A stretch of 64,000 nt of DNA from a beta proteobacterium AAP51 (GCA_001295905.1 LJHT01000061.1:1-64000), one strand, 5' to 3'; positions 18,084 to 27,477 are shown, counted from the stretch's first letter. Numbers and translations: made by a program. Notes: generated by a model from the letters alone, not told the origin.

Positions 18084-20312
18084 TTACTGCGAGGCCGCCG
18101 AGGCCGGCGCCGCTGCGGTGGCGGGAACGGCCTCGGCCGCTGGCGCGGCCACCGGTGCCGCAGTGGGTGCGGCCAAGGGGGTGGCCATCGGCGCAGCCGC
18201 CGGCGCCGCATGCGCCGGTGCCTGCGTCGAGGCCGTCATCGGCAGCAGCGGCACGATCAGCAGCGCCACGATGTTGATGATCTTGATCAGCGGGTTCACG
18301 GCCGGGCCGGCCGTGTCCTTGTACGGGTCACCCACGGTGTCGCCCGTGACGGCCGACTTGTGGGCGTCGCCGCCCTTCTTGTGCAGCACGCCGTCGCTGC
18401 TGGTGAATCCTTCCTCGATCAGCTTCTTGGCGTTGTCCCAGGCGCCGCCGCCCGTGCACATGCTGATGGCGACGAACAGGCCCGTGACGATGGTGCCCAT
18501 CAGCAGCCCGCCCAGCGCCGCCGGCCCCAGCAGCAGGCCCACCGCGATGGGTGCCACCACCGGCAGCAGGCTGGGGATGATCATTTCCTTGATGGCGGCG
18601 GTGGTGAGCATGTCCACAGCCGCGCTGTAGTCGGGCTTGCGCTTGTTGGCCATGATCTGGCCATCGGCGAACTGCTTGCGCACTTCCACCACCACCGCAC
18701 CGGCGGCCCGGCCCACGGCTTCCATGGCCATGGCGCCGAACAGGTAGGGAATGAGACCGCCGATGAAGAGGCCCACGATGACCTTGTGGTCGCTCAGGTC
18801 GAAGGCCAGCGACATGCCGCGTGCTTCCAGCGCGTGGGTGTAGTCGGCAAACAGCACCAGCGCGGCCAGGCCGGCCGAGCCGATGGCATAGCCCTTGGTC
18901 ACGGCCTTGGTGGTGTTGCCCACGGCGTCCAGCGGGTCGGTGATGTCGCGCACGCTGCTGGGCAGCTCGGCCATCTCGGCAATGCCGCCGGCGTTGTCGG
19001 TGATGGGGCCGTAGGCGTCCAGCGCCACCACGATGCCGGCCATGCTGAGCATGGCGGTGGCCGCCGTGGCAATGCCGTACAGCCCACCCAGTGCGTAGGC
19101 GGCGTAGATGGCGGCGCAGATCAGCAGCACGGGGTAGGCCGTGCTCTTCATGCTGACGCCCAGGCCGGCAATGATGTTGGTGCCGTGGCCGGTGGTGCTG
19201 GCCTGCGCGATGTGCTGCACCGGGCTGTACTGCGTGCCGGTATAGAACTCGGTGATCCACACCAATGCCGCGGTGAGCGCCAGGCCGACGAAACACGCGC
19301 CCCACAGCGCCACGCCGCTGGTCGTCTGCCCGCCAGCCAAGGTGACGGGCTCGGGGAAGACGGCGGTGCTGACGAAGTAGAAGGCGATCAGACTGAGCAC
19401 GCCCGAGACGGCCAGCCCGCGGTATAGCGCCGGCATGACGTTCACCATGCCCGGGCTGGCCTTGACGAAGTAGCAGCCGATGATGGAAGCGATGATGGAC
19501 ACCGCGCCCAGCACCAGCGGGTAGATGACGCCGGCCATCGGTGCCGAGGTGACCATGATGGCGCCCAGGGCCATGGTGGCGATCAAGGTGACGGCATAGG
19601 TCTCGAAGAGGTCGGCCGCCATGCCGGCGCAGTCGCCGACGTTGTCGCCCACGTTGTCGGCAATGACGGCGGGGTTGCGCGGGTCGTCTTCGGGAATGCC
19701 GGCTTCCACCTTGCCCACAAGGTCGGCGCCGACGTCGGCGCCCTTGGTGAAGATGCCGCCGCCCAGCCGCGCGAAGATGGAAATCAGTGATGAGCCGAAG
19801 GCCAGGCCTAGCATGGGCTTGAGCACCTGCGAGAGCGAGCCGCTTTCAGGCATGCGCCCGCCGGTGATCCACCAGAAGAACAGCACCACGCCGATGAGCC
19901 CCAGGCCCACCACCAGCATGCCGGTGATGGCGCCGCCCTTGAAGGCCACGTCCAGCGCCGGGCCGATGCCGCGCGTGGCCGCCTGCGCGGTGCGCACGTT
20001 GGCGCGCACCGAGATGTTCATGCCGATGAAGCCGCACAAGCCCGACAGCACCGCGCCGAGCACGAAGCCGATGGCGGTCTTGACGTCCAGGAACACCAGG
20101 ATCAGCACCGCCAGCACCACGCCGACGATGGCGATGGTCTTGTACTGGCGCGCCAGGTAGGCGGCCGCGCCTTGCTGGATGGCGTCCGAGATTTCGCGCA
20201 TGCGGGCGTTGCCCGCGTCCTGGCTGAGGATCCAGCCCCGCTGTACAAAACCGTAGATCACGGCCGCCAGGCCGCAGGCCAGCGCGATGTACAGCGCCGT
20301 CGTGGTGCTCAT
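18084..20312 (-). CDS. hppA: Membrane-bound proton-pumping pyrophosphatase, K+-independent type
   Basis: A 742-residue, roughly 16-helix integral membrane protein that couples PPi hydrolysis to H+ export across the inner membrane. The catalytic motif [11 protein letters not shown] (DxxxxxxxKxE) is followed by [22 protein letters not shown]. The selectivity position reads GNTTKA, with Lys where K+-dependent enzymes have Ala, which is the established marker of the K+-insensitive class. The C-terminus carries an odd tail of about 45 residues of Ala/Pro. The frame is open 33 codons upstream, but ATG 20312 ([15 protein letters not shown]) has an AAGGAGA site. It is divergent from the soluble pyrophosphatase. 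Confidence 0.96.
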   Translation of the reverse strand: MSTTTALYIALACGLAAVIYGFVQRGWILSQDAGNARMREISDAIQQGAAAYLARQYKTIAIVGVVLAVLILVFLDVKTAIGFVLGAVLSGLCGFIGMNISVRANVRTAQAATRGIGPALDVAFKGGAITGMLVVGLGLIGVVLFFWWITGGRMPESGSLSQVLKPMLGLAFGSSLISIFARLGGGIFTKGADVGADLVGKVEAGIPEDDPRNPAVIADNVGDNVGDCAGMAADLFETYAVTLIATMALGAIMVTSAPMAGVIYPLVLGAVSIIASIIGCYFVKASPGMVNVMPALYRGLAVSGVLSLIAFYFVSTAVFPEPVTLAGGQTTSGVALWGACFVGLALTAALVWITEFYTGTQYSPVQHIAQASTTGHGTNIIAGLGVSMKSTAYPVLLICAAIYAAYALGGLYGIATAATAMLSMAGIVVALDAYGPITDNAGGIAEMAELPSSVRDITDPLDAVGNTTKAVTKGYAIGSAGLAALVLFADYTHALEARGMSLAFDLSDHKVIVGLFIGGLIPYLFGAMAMEAVGRAAGAVVVEVRKQFADGQIMANKRKPDYSAAVDMLTTAAIKEMIIPSLLPVVAPIAVGLLLGPAALGGLLMGTIVTGLFVAISMCTGGGAWDNAKKLIEEGFTSSDGVLHKKGGDAHKSAVTGDTVGDPYKDTAGPAVNPLIKIINIVALLIVPLLPMTASTQAPAHAAPAAAPMATPLAAPTAAPVAAPAAEAVPATAAAPASAASQ

Positions 20313-20503
20313 CGAAAGGTCTCCTTCCTCGTTGGGTTGTTCTGCTTGAACTGCATGCGCCTGCCGGGCCTGGGGCCATGGAGCGTGCGTCTGCTCAGGA
20401 CGCCAACTCATGCTAGCCGGCAGGTTTGCGCCCCGGCTCGGGGTTTGCCAGCGGTCACGGCGGGGCCCTGCAGGCGGCGTCAGGGCAGGGCAAGCGGCCC
20501 ACC

Positions 20504-20509
20504 TAGAAT
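20504..20509 (+). promoter_or_regulatory. Candidate -10 box for ppa
   Basis: TAGAAT lies 39 bp before the ppa start in the 236-bp divergent gap. No convincing -35 box stands at the right distance, so this is only a candidate. Confidence 0.3.
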
Positions 20510-20548
20510 TGGGGTTTCACCTGCCGTCCTGCATCGAGACCCCACCCC

Positions 20549-21088
20549 ATGAGCCTGCACAACGTGACCCCGGGCGCGAAGGCGCCGAAAGAGTTCAACG
20601 TGATCATCGAGATCCCGATGAACGGCGACCCCATCAAGTACGAAGTCGACCACGACACCGGCGCGCTGTTCGTCGACCGCTTCATGAGCACGGCCATGCA
20701 CTACCCGTGCAACTACGGCTACATCCCGAACACGCTGGCCGACGACGGTGATCCGGTGGACGTGCTGGTGATCACCCCCGTGCCGCTGATTCCCGGCGTG
20801 GTGGTGACCTGCCGCGCCCTGGGCATGCTGCGCATGGACGACGAGGCCGGCGGCGACAACAAGCTGATCGCCGTGCCCATCGACAAGATCCTGTCGATCT
20901 ACAGCCAGTGGCAGAAGCCCGAAGACCTGAACCCGATGCGCCTGAAGACCATCCAGCACTTCTTCGAGCATTACAAGGACCTGGAGCCCGGCAAGTGGGT
21001 GAAGGTGCTGGGCTGGGAAGGCCCCGAGGCTGCGCAGGTCGAGGTCAGCACCGGTATCGAGAACTACGCCAAGAAGAAGGCGGGCTGA
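20549..21088 (+). CDS. ppa: Soluble inorganic pyrophosphatase (family I)
   Basis: A 179-residue cytoplasmic family I PPase. It has the Mg-binding signature DGDPVDVLV and the substrate-binding blocks [30 protein letters not shown] and [29 protein letters not shown]. It hydrolyses PPi from biosynthesis without conserving the energy. It is divergent from hppA across 236 bp, which places the energy-conserving and dissipative PPi hydrolases under adjacent promoters. Confidence 0.97.
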   Translation: MSLHNVTPGAKAPKEFNVIIEIPMNGDPIKYEVDHDTGALFVDRFMSTAMHYPCNYGYIPNTLADDGDPVDVLVITPVPLIPGVVVTCRALGMLRMDDEAGGDNKLIAVPIDKILSIYSQWQKPEDLNPMRLKTIQHFFEHYKDLEPGKWVKVLGWEGPEAAQVEVSTGIENYAKKKAG

Positions 21089-21104
21089 GGGCAGGCGGGC
21101 CCGA

Positions 21105-21130
21105 AGCCGGCGCGCTCAGCCGGCGCGCTC
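21105..21130. repeat. Two-copy 13-bp tandem repeat
   Basis: The unit AGCCGGCGCGCTC occurs twice head to tail between ppa and the convergent GNAT gene, ending 1 bp inside that gene's stop codon region. It is probably slippage and has no evident function. Confidence 0.5.
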
Positions 21131-22304
21131 AGTCGGCCTTGAACGGGTTGCGTTCGCGCAGCTCGTCCACGTACTGCTCGATGCCCTGGCCCTCGTTGGC
21201 CAGGAAGTTGCTCACCGCGGCGGCGAAACGCTCATCGCGCAGCCAGTGGGCCGAGCCGGTGGCCACGGGCAGCAGCCCGCGCGCCATCTTGTGCTCGCCC
21301 TGCGCACCGCCCTCGAAGCGGCGGTAGCCCTGGGCCAGGCACCAGGCCAGCGGCTGGTAGTAGCAGGCCTCGAAGTGCAGGCAGCTCACCACCTCCGTGC
21401 AGCCCCAGTAGCGGCCCCAGGCGGCCCGGCGCGGGGCGTCCACGGCAATCAACGAAGCCGCGATGGGCTCGGCCCCCCGCCGTGCCACGAACATCACCCA
21501 GTGCTCGGGCATGGTGGCTGCCATGCGCGCGAAGAACTCGCGCGTCAGGTAAGGCGTGCTGTGGTGGGCCTGGTAGGTGAGGGTGTAGCAGCGGTAGAAG
21601 AAGTCCCACAGCGCTTCGTCGATGCCCGCGCCTTCGTGGGTGGTGAAGCCGATGCCCTGTTCGGCGACGCGCCGGCGTTCCTGCTGGATCTTCTTTCGCT
21701 TCTCGCGTTGCAGCCGCGCCAGGAACTCGCCGAAGTCGGCGATGGGGCGGGCCTCGTCCTGCGTCCAGTGGAACTGCACGCCCTGCCGCAGCATCCAGCC
21801 TGCTGCGGCCAAGGCCTGCTGGTCGGCGGCGTCGCCGAAGAGCACGTGCGCCGATGACAGTCGGCCCTCGCGCGCGAAGCGCCCGATGGTCTGCACCAGC
21901 GCGGCGCGGGCAGCGGCGTCGCGCGCCAGCAGGCGGCTGCCTGGCACGGGCGTGAAGGGCACGGCGCCCAGCAGCTTGGGGTAGTAGCGCAGGCCGTGGC
22001 GGCGGTAGGCGTCGGCCCAGGCCCAGTCGAAGACGTACTCGCCGTAGGAGTGGCTCTTCAGGTACAGCGCCGTGGCCGCCACCAGTTCGCCGTCTTCCTC
22101 GAGCGTGATGAACTGCGGCGCCCAGCCGGTTTCCGCCACGGCGCTGCCCGACGCATGCAGCGCGGCCAGGTACTCGTGCCGCATGAAGGGCGTGGGCGCA
22201 GCCTGCGCCGCCAGCAGCGCGTTCCATGCAGGGGCATGCAGCGTGGCCGGGTCGCCGTGAACCCGGATGACATAATCTTTTTCACTGAGTTCGTGCGGCG
22301 ACAT
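21129..22304 (-). CDS. GNAT-like protein of the peptidogalycan/FemAB (DUF482) family
   Basis: A 391-residue protein of the COG3146-type family. Recognisable segments include PFMRHEYLAALHASGS, the SYGEYVFDWAWADAYRRHGL strand-helix, the basic REKRKKIQQERR segment, the FYRCYTLTYQAHHSTPYLTREFF stretch (here split for length) and the C-terminal FEGGAQGEHKMARGLLPV. The fold is a double GNAT domain, and the annotation as N-acetyltransferase or peptidoglycan-related is by family only. No substrate can be deduced. It is divergent from nadE with 57 bp between starts. Confidence 0.82.
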   Translation of the reverse strand: MSPHELSEKDYVIRVHGDPATLHAPAWNALLAAQAAPTPFMRHEYLAALHASGSAVAETGWAPQFITLEEDGELVAATALYLKSHSYGEYVFDWAWADAYRRHGLRYYPKLLGAVPFTPVPGSRLLARDAAARAALVQTIGRFAREGRLSSAHVLFGDAADQQALAAAGWMLRQGVQFHWTQDEARPIADFGEFLARLQREKRKKIQQERRRVAEQGIGFTTHEGAGIDEALWDFFYRCYTLTYQAHHSTPYLTREFFARMAATMPEHWVMFVARRGAEPIAASLIAVDAPRRAAWGRYWGCTEVVSCLHFEACYYQPLAWCLAQGYRRFEGGAQGEHKMARGLLPVATGSAHWLRDERFAAAVSNFLANEGQGIEQYVDELRERNPFKAD

Positions 22305-22361
22305 TCAGGGTACCCAGGGGCTCATGCGTGGCTGTTCGGTGTTCAAGAGCGTGACAAGAAA

Positions 22362-24047
22362 ATGCTGAAAGCGGCCCTGGCACAGATCAACGCCACCGTG
22401 GGCGACCTGCCCGGCAACGCGCGCCTGCTGGCCACGGCGGCCCGCGAGGCTTACGCCCAGGGAGCCAGCCTGGTGCTGGCCCCCGAACTGGCCCTGACCG
22501 GCTACCCCCCCGAAGACCTGCTGCTGCGCCCGGCCTTCATGCGGGCCTGTGCCGATACCCTGGCCACCCTGGCGGCCGAACTGGCCGATTGCCCGGGCCT
22601 GCATCTCGTCGTCGGGCACCCGCACCAGTTTGCGGGGCAGGGGGATGTTAGGTCGAAGTCGCACGCGGTGCAGCAGCGCTACAACGCGGCCTCGGTGCTG
22701 GCAGGGGGCGTGGTGCGGGGCACCTACTGCAAGCGCGAGTTGCCCAACTACCAGGTCTTCGACGAGCGCCGCTACTTCGCCTCGGGCCGTGACCACGGCC
22801 TGCCGCCGCTGGTGCTGGACGTGGGTGGCCTGCGCGTGGGCCTGCTGATCTGCGAAGACGCCTGGTTCGAAGAGCCCGCGCAGGCCGCGGTGGCCGCCGG
22901 GGCGCAGCTGCTGTGCGTGCTGAACGCCTCGCCTTTCCACCTGGACAAGGCCGGCGAGCGCGAAACCCGCATGGCCGAGCGTGCCCGCGCGGTGGGTCGG
23001 CCGCTGCTGTATGCGCACCTCGTCGGCGGGCAGGACGAAGTGGTGTTCGACGGCGCCTCGTTCGCCGTCAGCGCCCAGGGTGAGATCACCGCGCGCGCGC
23101 CGGCCTTCGAGCCCGCCTTGTGGATGCTGGAACTGGCGGCCGACGGCACGGCGCACGGCGCCATCGCCCCCGTGCCCGAGCTCGAGGCGCAGGCCTGGGC
23201 GGCCTTGGTGACCGGCGTGCGCGACTACCTGGGCAAGAACGGCTTCCCGGGTGCCCTGATCGGCCTTTCGGGCGGTGTCGATTCGGCGCTGGTGCTGGCC
23301 CTGGCGGTGGACGCCATCGGCGCCGACAAGGTGCGCACGGTGATGATGCCTTCGCCCTACACGGCCGACATCTCCTGGCTGGATGCGCGCGAGATGGCCC
23401 GCCTGCTCGGGGTGCGCTACGACGAGATCGCCATCGAACCCATGTTCGACGCCTTCCGCCACGCGCTGGCGCCCCAGTTCGAAGGCCGCGCCGAAGACAC
23501 CACCGAAGAGAACCTGCAGGCGCGCATCCGCGGCACGCTGCTGATGGCCTTGTCGAACAAGCTGGGCCACATCGTCCTGACCACGGGCAACAAGAGCGAG
23601 ATGGCCACCGGCTACTGCACGCTCTACGGCGACATGGCCGGTGGCTTTGCCGTCATCAAGGACGTGGCCAAGACCCTGGTCTACCGGCTCTGCGCCTGGA
23701 AGAACCGCCAGCCCAACCTGCGCGCCGACGGCAGCACGGGCCCCGTGATACCCGAGCGCATCCTCACGCGTGCGCCCTCGGCCGAGCTGCGCCCGAACCA
23801 GACCGACCAGGACAGCCTGCCGCCCTACGAAGTGCTGGACGCCATCCTCGCGCGCTACATGGAGGAAGACCAGGGCATCGAGACCATCGTCGCCGCCGGC
23901 TTTGCGCGTGCCGATGTCGAACGGGTCACGCGGCTCATCAAGCTGAACGAGTACAAGCGGCGCCAGGCGCCGGTGGGCATCCGCATCACCCATCGGGCTT
24001 TCGGGCGGGATTGGCGTTACCCCATCACCTCGAAGTTCCGTGCTTAA
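22362..24047 (+). CDS. nadE: Glutamine-dependent NAD+ synthetase
   Basis: A 561-residue two-domain enzyme. The N-terminal nitrilase-like glutaminase has the E-K-C triad at Glu42 (LAPELALTG), Lys124 (YCKRELPNY) and Cys164 (LLICEDAWF). The C-terminal synthetase has the ATP loop LSGGVDSALVLALAVD and the TGNKSEMATGYCTLYGDMAG block. It converts deamido-NAD to NAD using glutamine as ammonia donor. The frame is open well upstream through the divergent gene, but ATG 22362 (MLKAALAQINATVGD) matches family N-termini. It is followed after 36 nt by glnB, a pairing that links NAD and nitrogen metabolism. Confidence 0.97.
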   Translation: MLKAALAQINATVGDLPGNARLLATAAREAYAQGASLVLAPELALTGYPPEDLLLRPAFMRACADTLATLAAELADCPGLHLVVGHPHQFAGQGDVRSKSHAVQQRYNAASVLAGGVVRGTYCKRELPNYQVFDERRYFASGRDHGLPPLVLDVGGLRVGLLICEDAWFEEPAQAAVAAGAQLLCVLNASPFHLDKAGERETRMAERARAVGRPLLYAHLVGGQDEVVFDGASFAVSAQGEITARAPAFEPALWMLELAADGTAHGAIAPVPELEAQAWAALVTGVRDYLGKNGFPGALIGLSGGVDSALVLALAVDAIGADKVRTVMMPSPYTADISWLDAREMARLLGVRYDEIAIEPMFDAFRHALAPQFEGRAEDTTEENLQARIRGTLLMALSNKLGHIVLTTGNKSEMATGYCTLYGDMAGGFAVIKDVAKTLVYRLCAWKNRQPNLRADGSTGPVIPERILTRAPSAELRPNQTDQDSLPPYEVLDAILARYMEEDQGIETIVAAGFARADVERVTRLIKLNEYKRRQAPVGIRITHRAFGRDWRYPITSKFRA

Positions 24048-24422
<375 letters not shown>

Positions 24423-24453
24423 TGGCGCGCGCCCAGCGGCGCCTGAGTCTGCA

Positions 24454-24469
24454 GCGCCCGTCCGGGCGC
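24454..24469. terminator. Hairpin between convergent glnB and LOG gene
   Basis: GCGCCCG and CGGGCGC are separated by TC, so the realistic stem is 6 bp with a 4-nt loop, followed by GGCACTTTCGG. It is a weak bidirectional terminator candidate. Confidence 0.4.
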
Positions 24470-24480
24470 GGCACTTTCGG

Positions 24481-25077
24481 TCAGACCTTCGAGTAGTCGT
24501 CGCCGCCCCGAGCGGCGAGTGCTGCGGCCGCCACGCGGTCGAGCAGGGCCACCGGCTCGCTGCCCACCATCACGAACTCATTCACCGGCTGCGCCAGGAA
24601 GCCCTCGGCCACGGTGTGCTGCATGAAGCTCAGCAGAGGTTGCCAGTAGCCGGCGGTGTCGAGCAGGGCGATCGGGTTGTCGTGGTACTTGAGCTGGCGC
24701 CAGGTCCACACCTCGTACAGCTCTTCCAGCGTGCCGATGCCGCCCGGCAGCGCGATGAAGGCATCGGCACGCTCGGCCATCATCTGCTTGCGGATGTGCA
24801 TGGTGGGCACCACGTGCAGTTCGTGCAGGCCGCGGTGGCCGACCTCGAGCTTTTCCAGCGCCTCGGGAATGACGCCCACCACGCGGCCGCCGGCAGCCAG
24901 CACGGCGTCGGCCACCTCGCCCATCAGGCCTACCTTGCCACCACCGTAAACCAGCTGCCAGCCGCGCTGGCCGATGGCGGTGCCGAGGGCGCGGGCGGCT
25001 TCGGTGTACTCGGGGCGGCTGCCATGGCGCGAGCCACAGTAGACGCACACGCTCAGGGTCGTTTGGCGGGGTTCCAT
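24481..25077 (-). CDS. LOG family nucleotide phosphoribohydrolase-like protein
   Basis: A 198-residue Rossmann-fold protein with both LOG signatures, GGGKVGLMGEVADAVL and the active-site motif LPGGIGTLEELYEVWTW. It begins SVCVYCGSRHGS as in the family. Plant and some bacterial LOG enzymes release the base from cytokinin nucleotides, and bacterial members more generally hydrolyse AMP-type nucleotides. The physiological role here is unknown. The frame is open upstream, but ATG 25077 (MEPRQTTLSVCVYCG) fits the family and lies in a 25-bp overlap with the RDD gene. It is last in the sigma factor operon. Confidence 0.88.
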   Translation of the reverse strand: MEPRQTTLSVCVYCGSRHGSRPEYTEAARALGTAIGQRGWQLVYGGGKVGLMGEVADAVLAAGGRVVGVIPEALEKLEVGHRGLHELHVVPTMHIRKQMMAERADAFIALPGGIGTLEELYEVWTWRQLKYHDNPIALLDTAGYWQPLLSFMQHTVAEGFLAQPVNEFVMVGSEPVALLDRVAAAALAARGGDDYSKV

Positions 25078-25586
25078 TGAATCAGGCGGGTCTTGCAAAG
25101 GGCGTCGTGCCAGGTCTGGCGGTCGGGGTGCAGCCGGGCCAGTGCCATGTAGACCACGAGGCCGGTGAGCAGGGCCACCAGCAGCAGGCCCCAGCCGCGG
25201 TCGCCCGAGAAGTGCACCACCAGCGGGGCCGGCAGCACCCACATCCACCCCAGCAGATAGCGCATCGCGGCGCGGCCATAGCCCAGCGGCCGGCCGTCCA
25301 CGGTGACGACACGGATGCGCCAGGTGAGCATGGCCAGGGTCTGCCCGCCGCGCGTCCAGAAATAGACGAAATAGGCGCCGAAGACGAGGAAGACCCAGGT
25401 GCCCATCATTGGCGGGCCGATGAGCCCCGGCCAGTGTTGCGTCAGCGCCATGGCGGCGATGGCGGGCAGCAGCACGAGGCCCACGAACACGCCGAAGAGC
25501 AGGAGGAATTCGTACAGCAGGCAGCCGATGCGCGCCCCAAAACCGGGCGGCGGGGCCTGCGCCGGAGTGAGTTCAGGCGCGGTCAC
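25053..25586 (-). CDS. RDD family membrane protein
   Basis: A 177-residue protein with three to four membrane helices (CLLYEFLLLFGVFVGLVLLP, GTWVFLVFGAYFVYFWT, WGLLLVALLTGLVVYMALA). It has the RDD-type pattern GGQTLAMLTWRIRVVTVDG and ends in DRQTWHDALCKTRLI. The function is unknown. The start is a GTG whose last bases overlap the DUF3106 stop (GTGA), implying translational coupling with no separate ribosome site. The frame continues upstream with no better start. Confidence 0.82.
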   Translation of the reverse strand: MTAPELTPAQAPPPGFGARIGCLLYEFLLLFGVFVGLVLLPAIAAMALTQHWPGLIGPPMMGTWVFLVFGAYFVYFWTRGGQTLAMLTWRIRVVTVDGRPLGYGRAAMRYLLGWMWVLPAPLVVHFSGDRGWGLLLVALLTGLVVYMALARLHPDRQTWHDALCKTRLIQWNPAKRP

Positions 25587-26317
25587 TGGGCAGGAGATTT
25601 CTCGGCTGCGCTGGCGGGCGCGGCACTGCGAACGGCAGCGCCTTGGGGCCCTTTCTGCGGCAGCAGGGTCTGGGGGTCCACGAAGTGGGGCGTTGCCGCG
25701 ATTTTCGGCAAGCCGGTCTGGTGATGCAAAGGCGGGGCCGCGCGCGCGGTGACCGGTTTGGTGGTAGCGCCCGGCCCGGCCTGCTGCACGCCAGGGTTCA
25801 CCGCCCGGGGCACGCTGCGGGCCGGCGCACCAACGATGTTGCGCTTGGCGCTTTCGTCGCCGCCGTCTGCCTGGTCTTGCGCCAGCCGCTGGGACCGCGC
25901 GGCGTTGCCCGAGGGCTTGGGACGCTGGGCCAGACGCTCGCGTTCTTCGGCCGAGAGCGACTGGTAGGCCTGCCAGTGGGCCTGGCGCGCCTCGTCGGGC
26001 ACGCGGCGCACCTCCTGGAACTGCTGGCGCGCCTTGGCGCGCTGCGCCGGCGTCATGCGGGCCCATTCGGCCATGCGCGCCTGCAGGCGCTGGCGTTCGT
26101 CGGCCGGCAGTTGCGGGTAGCGGGCAGCGAGTTCCAGCCACTTCTGCCGCTGCGGGCCTTCGATGCGGGCCCAGTCGCGCTGCAGCGGCGCCAGTGCCTG
26201 CTGCTGGGCGGTGGAAAGCTGGGCCCAGGTGCCGCCGGGCTCTTCGGCCCAGGCCTGGCCAGGGGCTGCCCACAGCAGGCCCCAGACCATGGCAGGCAGC
26301 AGGGCGCGCCAGCTCAT
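25583..26317 (-). CDS. DUF3106 exported protein
   Basis: A 244-residue protein with a signal peptide (LLPAMVWGLLWAAPGQAWA, then EEPGG). The conserved Trp/Gln/Arg-rich DUF3106 repeat region covers residues 30-130 (QQALAPLQRDWARIEGPQRQ, LAARYPQLPADERQRLQARM, MTPAQRAKARQQFQEVRR, LSAEERERL). A low-complexity tail follows. It is probably periplasmic, of unknown function. It sits between DUF3619 and RDD genes with 4-nt overlaps. This association with an ECF sigma factor suggests an envelope role (inference). Confidence 0.85.
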   Translation of the reverse strand: MSWRALLPAMVWGLLWAAPGQAWAEEPGGTWAQLSTAQQQALAPLQRDWARIEGPQRQKWLELAARYPQLPADERQRLQARMAEWARMTPAQRAKARQQFQEVRRVPDEARQAHWQAYQSLSAEERERLAQRPKPSGNAARSQRLAQDQADGGDESAKRNIVGAPARSVPRAVNPGVQQAGPGATTKPVTARAAPPLHHQTGLPKIAATPHFVDPQTLLPQKGPQGAAVRSAAPASAAEKSPAQ

Positions 26318-26748
26318 TGGGGCGGCGCGCTGCGCAGGTACTCGGCGAAGCCGGGGTCGCTGTAGGCCGAGGGGGGGAGGGTGTCGGTGAGCAGCTGGGC
26401 GTCGATGTCCGCCACGGCCAGCACCTGCTCGCGCGCCGTCCAGCTTTCGATGGCCAGCAAGCCTGCCACCAGCAGCAGCAGGGGCAGAACTTGCGCCAAC
26501 CGCCGCGGCCAGGCACCGAAAGCGCCCAGAACGGCGGTGCCCGAGCTGGACACGCCTGCCACTTGCGCGGGGCTGGCAGTGGCGGCACGCGCGGCGCGGG
26601 CGCGCAGCAGGGCCTGCTCGCGCCCTGCACGCAGGCGTTCGGTGATGTCGTGGGGAACCGCCTCGGAGCGGGCCGACAGGCCCGCCACCAGCCGGGCCGC
26701 CAGGCGCGCCTCGAGGGCGTGCGTGTCGGGGCTGAGCATGCGGTTCAT
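26314..26748 (-). CDS. DUF3619 single-pass membrane protein (possible anti-sigma partner)
   Basis: A 144-residue protein. The cytosolic N-terminal half (ALEARLAARLVAGLSARSE, HDITERLRAGREQALLRARA) precedes one membrane helix (VLPLLLLVAGLLAIESWT) and a short periplasmic tail ending in PPSAYSDPGFAEYLRS. This layout and its position directly downstream of an ECF sigma gene (4-nt overlap) resemble a membrane anti-sigma factor. No ZAS zinc motif is present, so that role is only a hypothesis. Confidence 0.8.
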   Translation of the reverse strand: MNRMLSPDTHALEARLAARLVAGLSARSEAVPHDITERLRAGREQALLRARAARAATASPAQVAGVSSSGTAVLGAFGAWPRRLAQVLPLLLLVAGLLAIESWTAREQVLAVADIDAQLLTDTLPPSAYSDPGFAEYLRSAPPQ

Positions 26749-27311
26749 ATCGTGATTCCCTTGATCTTGAGCGCCTTGGCCAGGGCCTGGATGGCGCGTG
26801 AACAGTGTGTCTTGACGCTGCCTTCAGAGCAACCCATCACGGCTGCCGTTTCACCCACGTCGAATTCTTCCCAGTAACGCAGCAGGAAGGCTTCCCGTTG
26901 ACGCCCGGGCAGCTCTGCCACCTGCTCGTCGATGATTTGCAGGATCTGTGCCCGGGAAACCGCATCGGCCGCACTTTCGGTGCCCAGCGTGTCTTCCAGG
27001 GCGTGCAGGGCCTCCAGCAGGTCGAATTCCTCGCCGTCGGCTTCCCGGCTGAACTCCGACATGTTCTGCATCACCGCGCTGCGCACCTTTTCGCGGCGGA
27101 ACCAGTCCATCGTGGCGTTGGACAGGATGCGCTGGAAGACCAGAGGCAGCTCGGCGGCCGGCCGGTCGGCGTACTTCTCGGCAAGGCGGATCATCGCGTC
27201 TTGAACGATGTCCAGCGCCGCGTCATCGTTCCGAACTGCGTAGACCGCACGCTTGAAGGCGCGCTTTTCGACACTCTTGAGGAAGTCGGACAGTTCTTTT
27301 TCGGTGGCCAA
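26745..27311 (-). CDS. ECF-type RNA polymerase sigma factor
   Basis: A 188-residue sigma-70 family protein with only regions 2 and 4. Region 2 covers about residues 18-85 (DDAALDIVQDAMIRLAEKYA, ILSNATMDWFRREK). Region 4 is the C-terminal helix-turn-helix (ELPGRQREAFLLRYWEEF, VGETAAVMGCSEGSVKTHC). It heads a five-gene overlapping operon with DUF3619, DUF3106, RDD and LOG genes and is divergent from ilvB. The target promoters are unknown. Autoregulation would be normal for the class but no promoter match could be tested. Confidence 0.9.
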   Translation of the reverse strand: MATEKELSDFLKSVEKRAFKRAVYAVRNDDAALDIVQDAMIRLAEKYADRPAAELPLVFQRILSNATMDWFRREKVRSAVMQNMSEFSREADGEEFDLLEALHALEDTLGTESAADAVSRAQILQIIDEQVAELPGRQREAFLLRYWEEFDVGETAAVMGCSEGSVKTHCSRAIQALAKALKIKGITI

Positions 27312-27406
27312 TGCGTGGTGAGCAAGCCGCCCGGCACGGGCCTGTGGATTATCTCACCGCGGGCCTGCCTTGTCGGTGGGCTGGCCGGCCCTTTGGTGGC
27401 GCCGTG

Positions 27407-27412
27407 CATAAT
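27407..27412 (+). promoter_or_regulatory. Candidate -10 box for the ilvB leader
   Basis: CATAAT, preceded by TG, is the only AT-rich box in the 253-bp divergent gap at a position that would place both downstream hairpins in the transcript. No good -35 is visible. Confidence 0.3.
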
Positions 27413-27415
27413 GGA

Positions 27416-27477
27416 GGGCTTCGCACAACGTTCTTTTGGGTCTAAGCCCGGCCGTCAAACCCCGACGGCGAGTTTTT
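27416..27477 (+). promoter_or_regulatory. ilvB leader: two hairpins, the second terminator-like
   Basis: GGGCTT (27416-27421) can pair with AAGCCC (27444-27449). Immediately after, GCCGTC (27451-27456) and GACGGC (27464-27469) form a 6-bp GC stem with a 7-nt loop, followed by GAG and five Ts (27473-27477). An intrinsic-terminator-like element 90 bp before a biosynthetic gene suggests attenuation. A 22-codon ORF (27411-27479) spans both hairpins but shows no Ile/Val/Leu enrichment. Confidence 0.5.

Noticed and set aside
20312-20411. An N-terminal extension of hppA and similar upstream extensions of ccmE, ccmB, hpnE and LOG
   Set aside because: In each case the internal ATG has a better ribosome site or a stop/start overlap and matches the family N-terminus.
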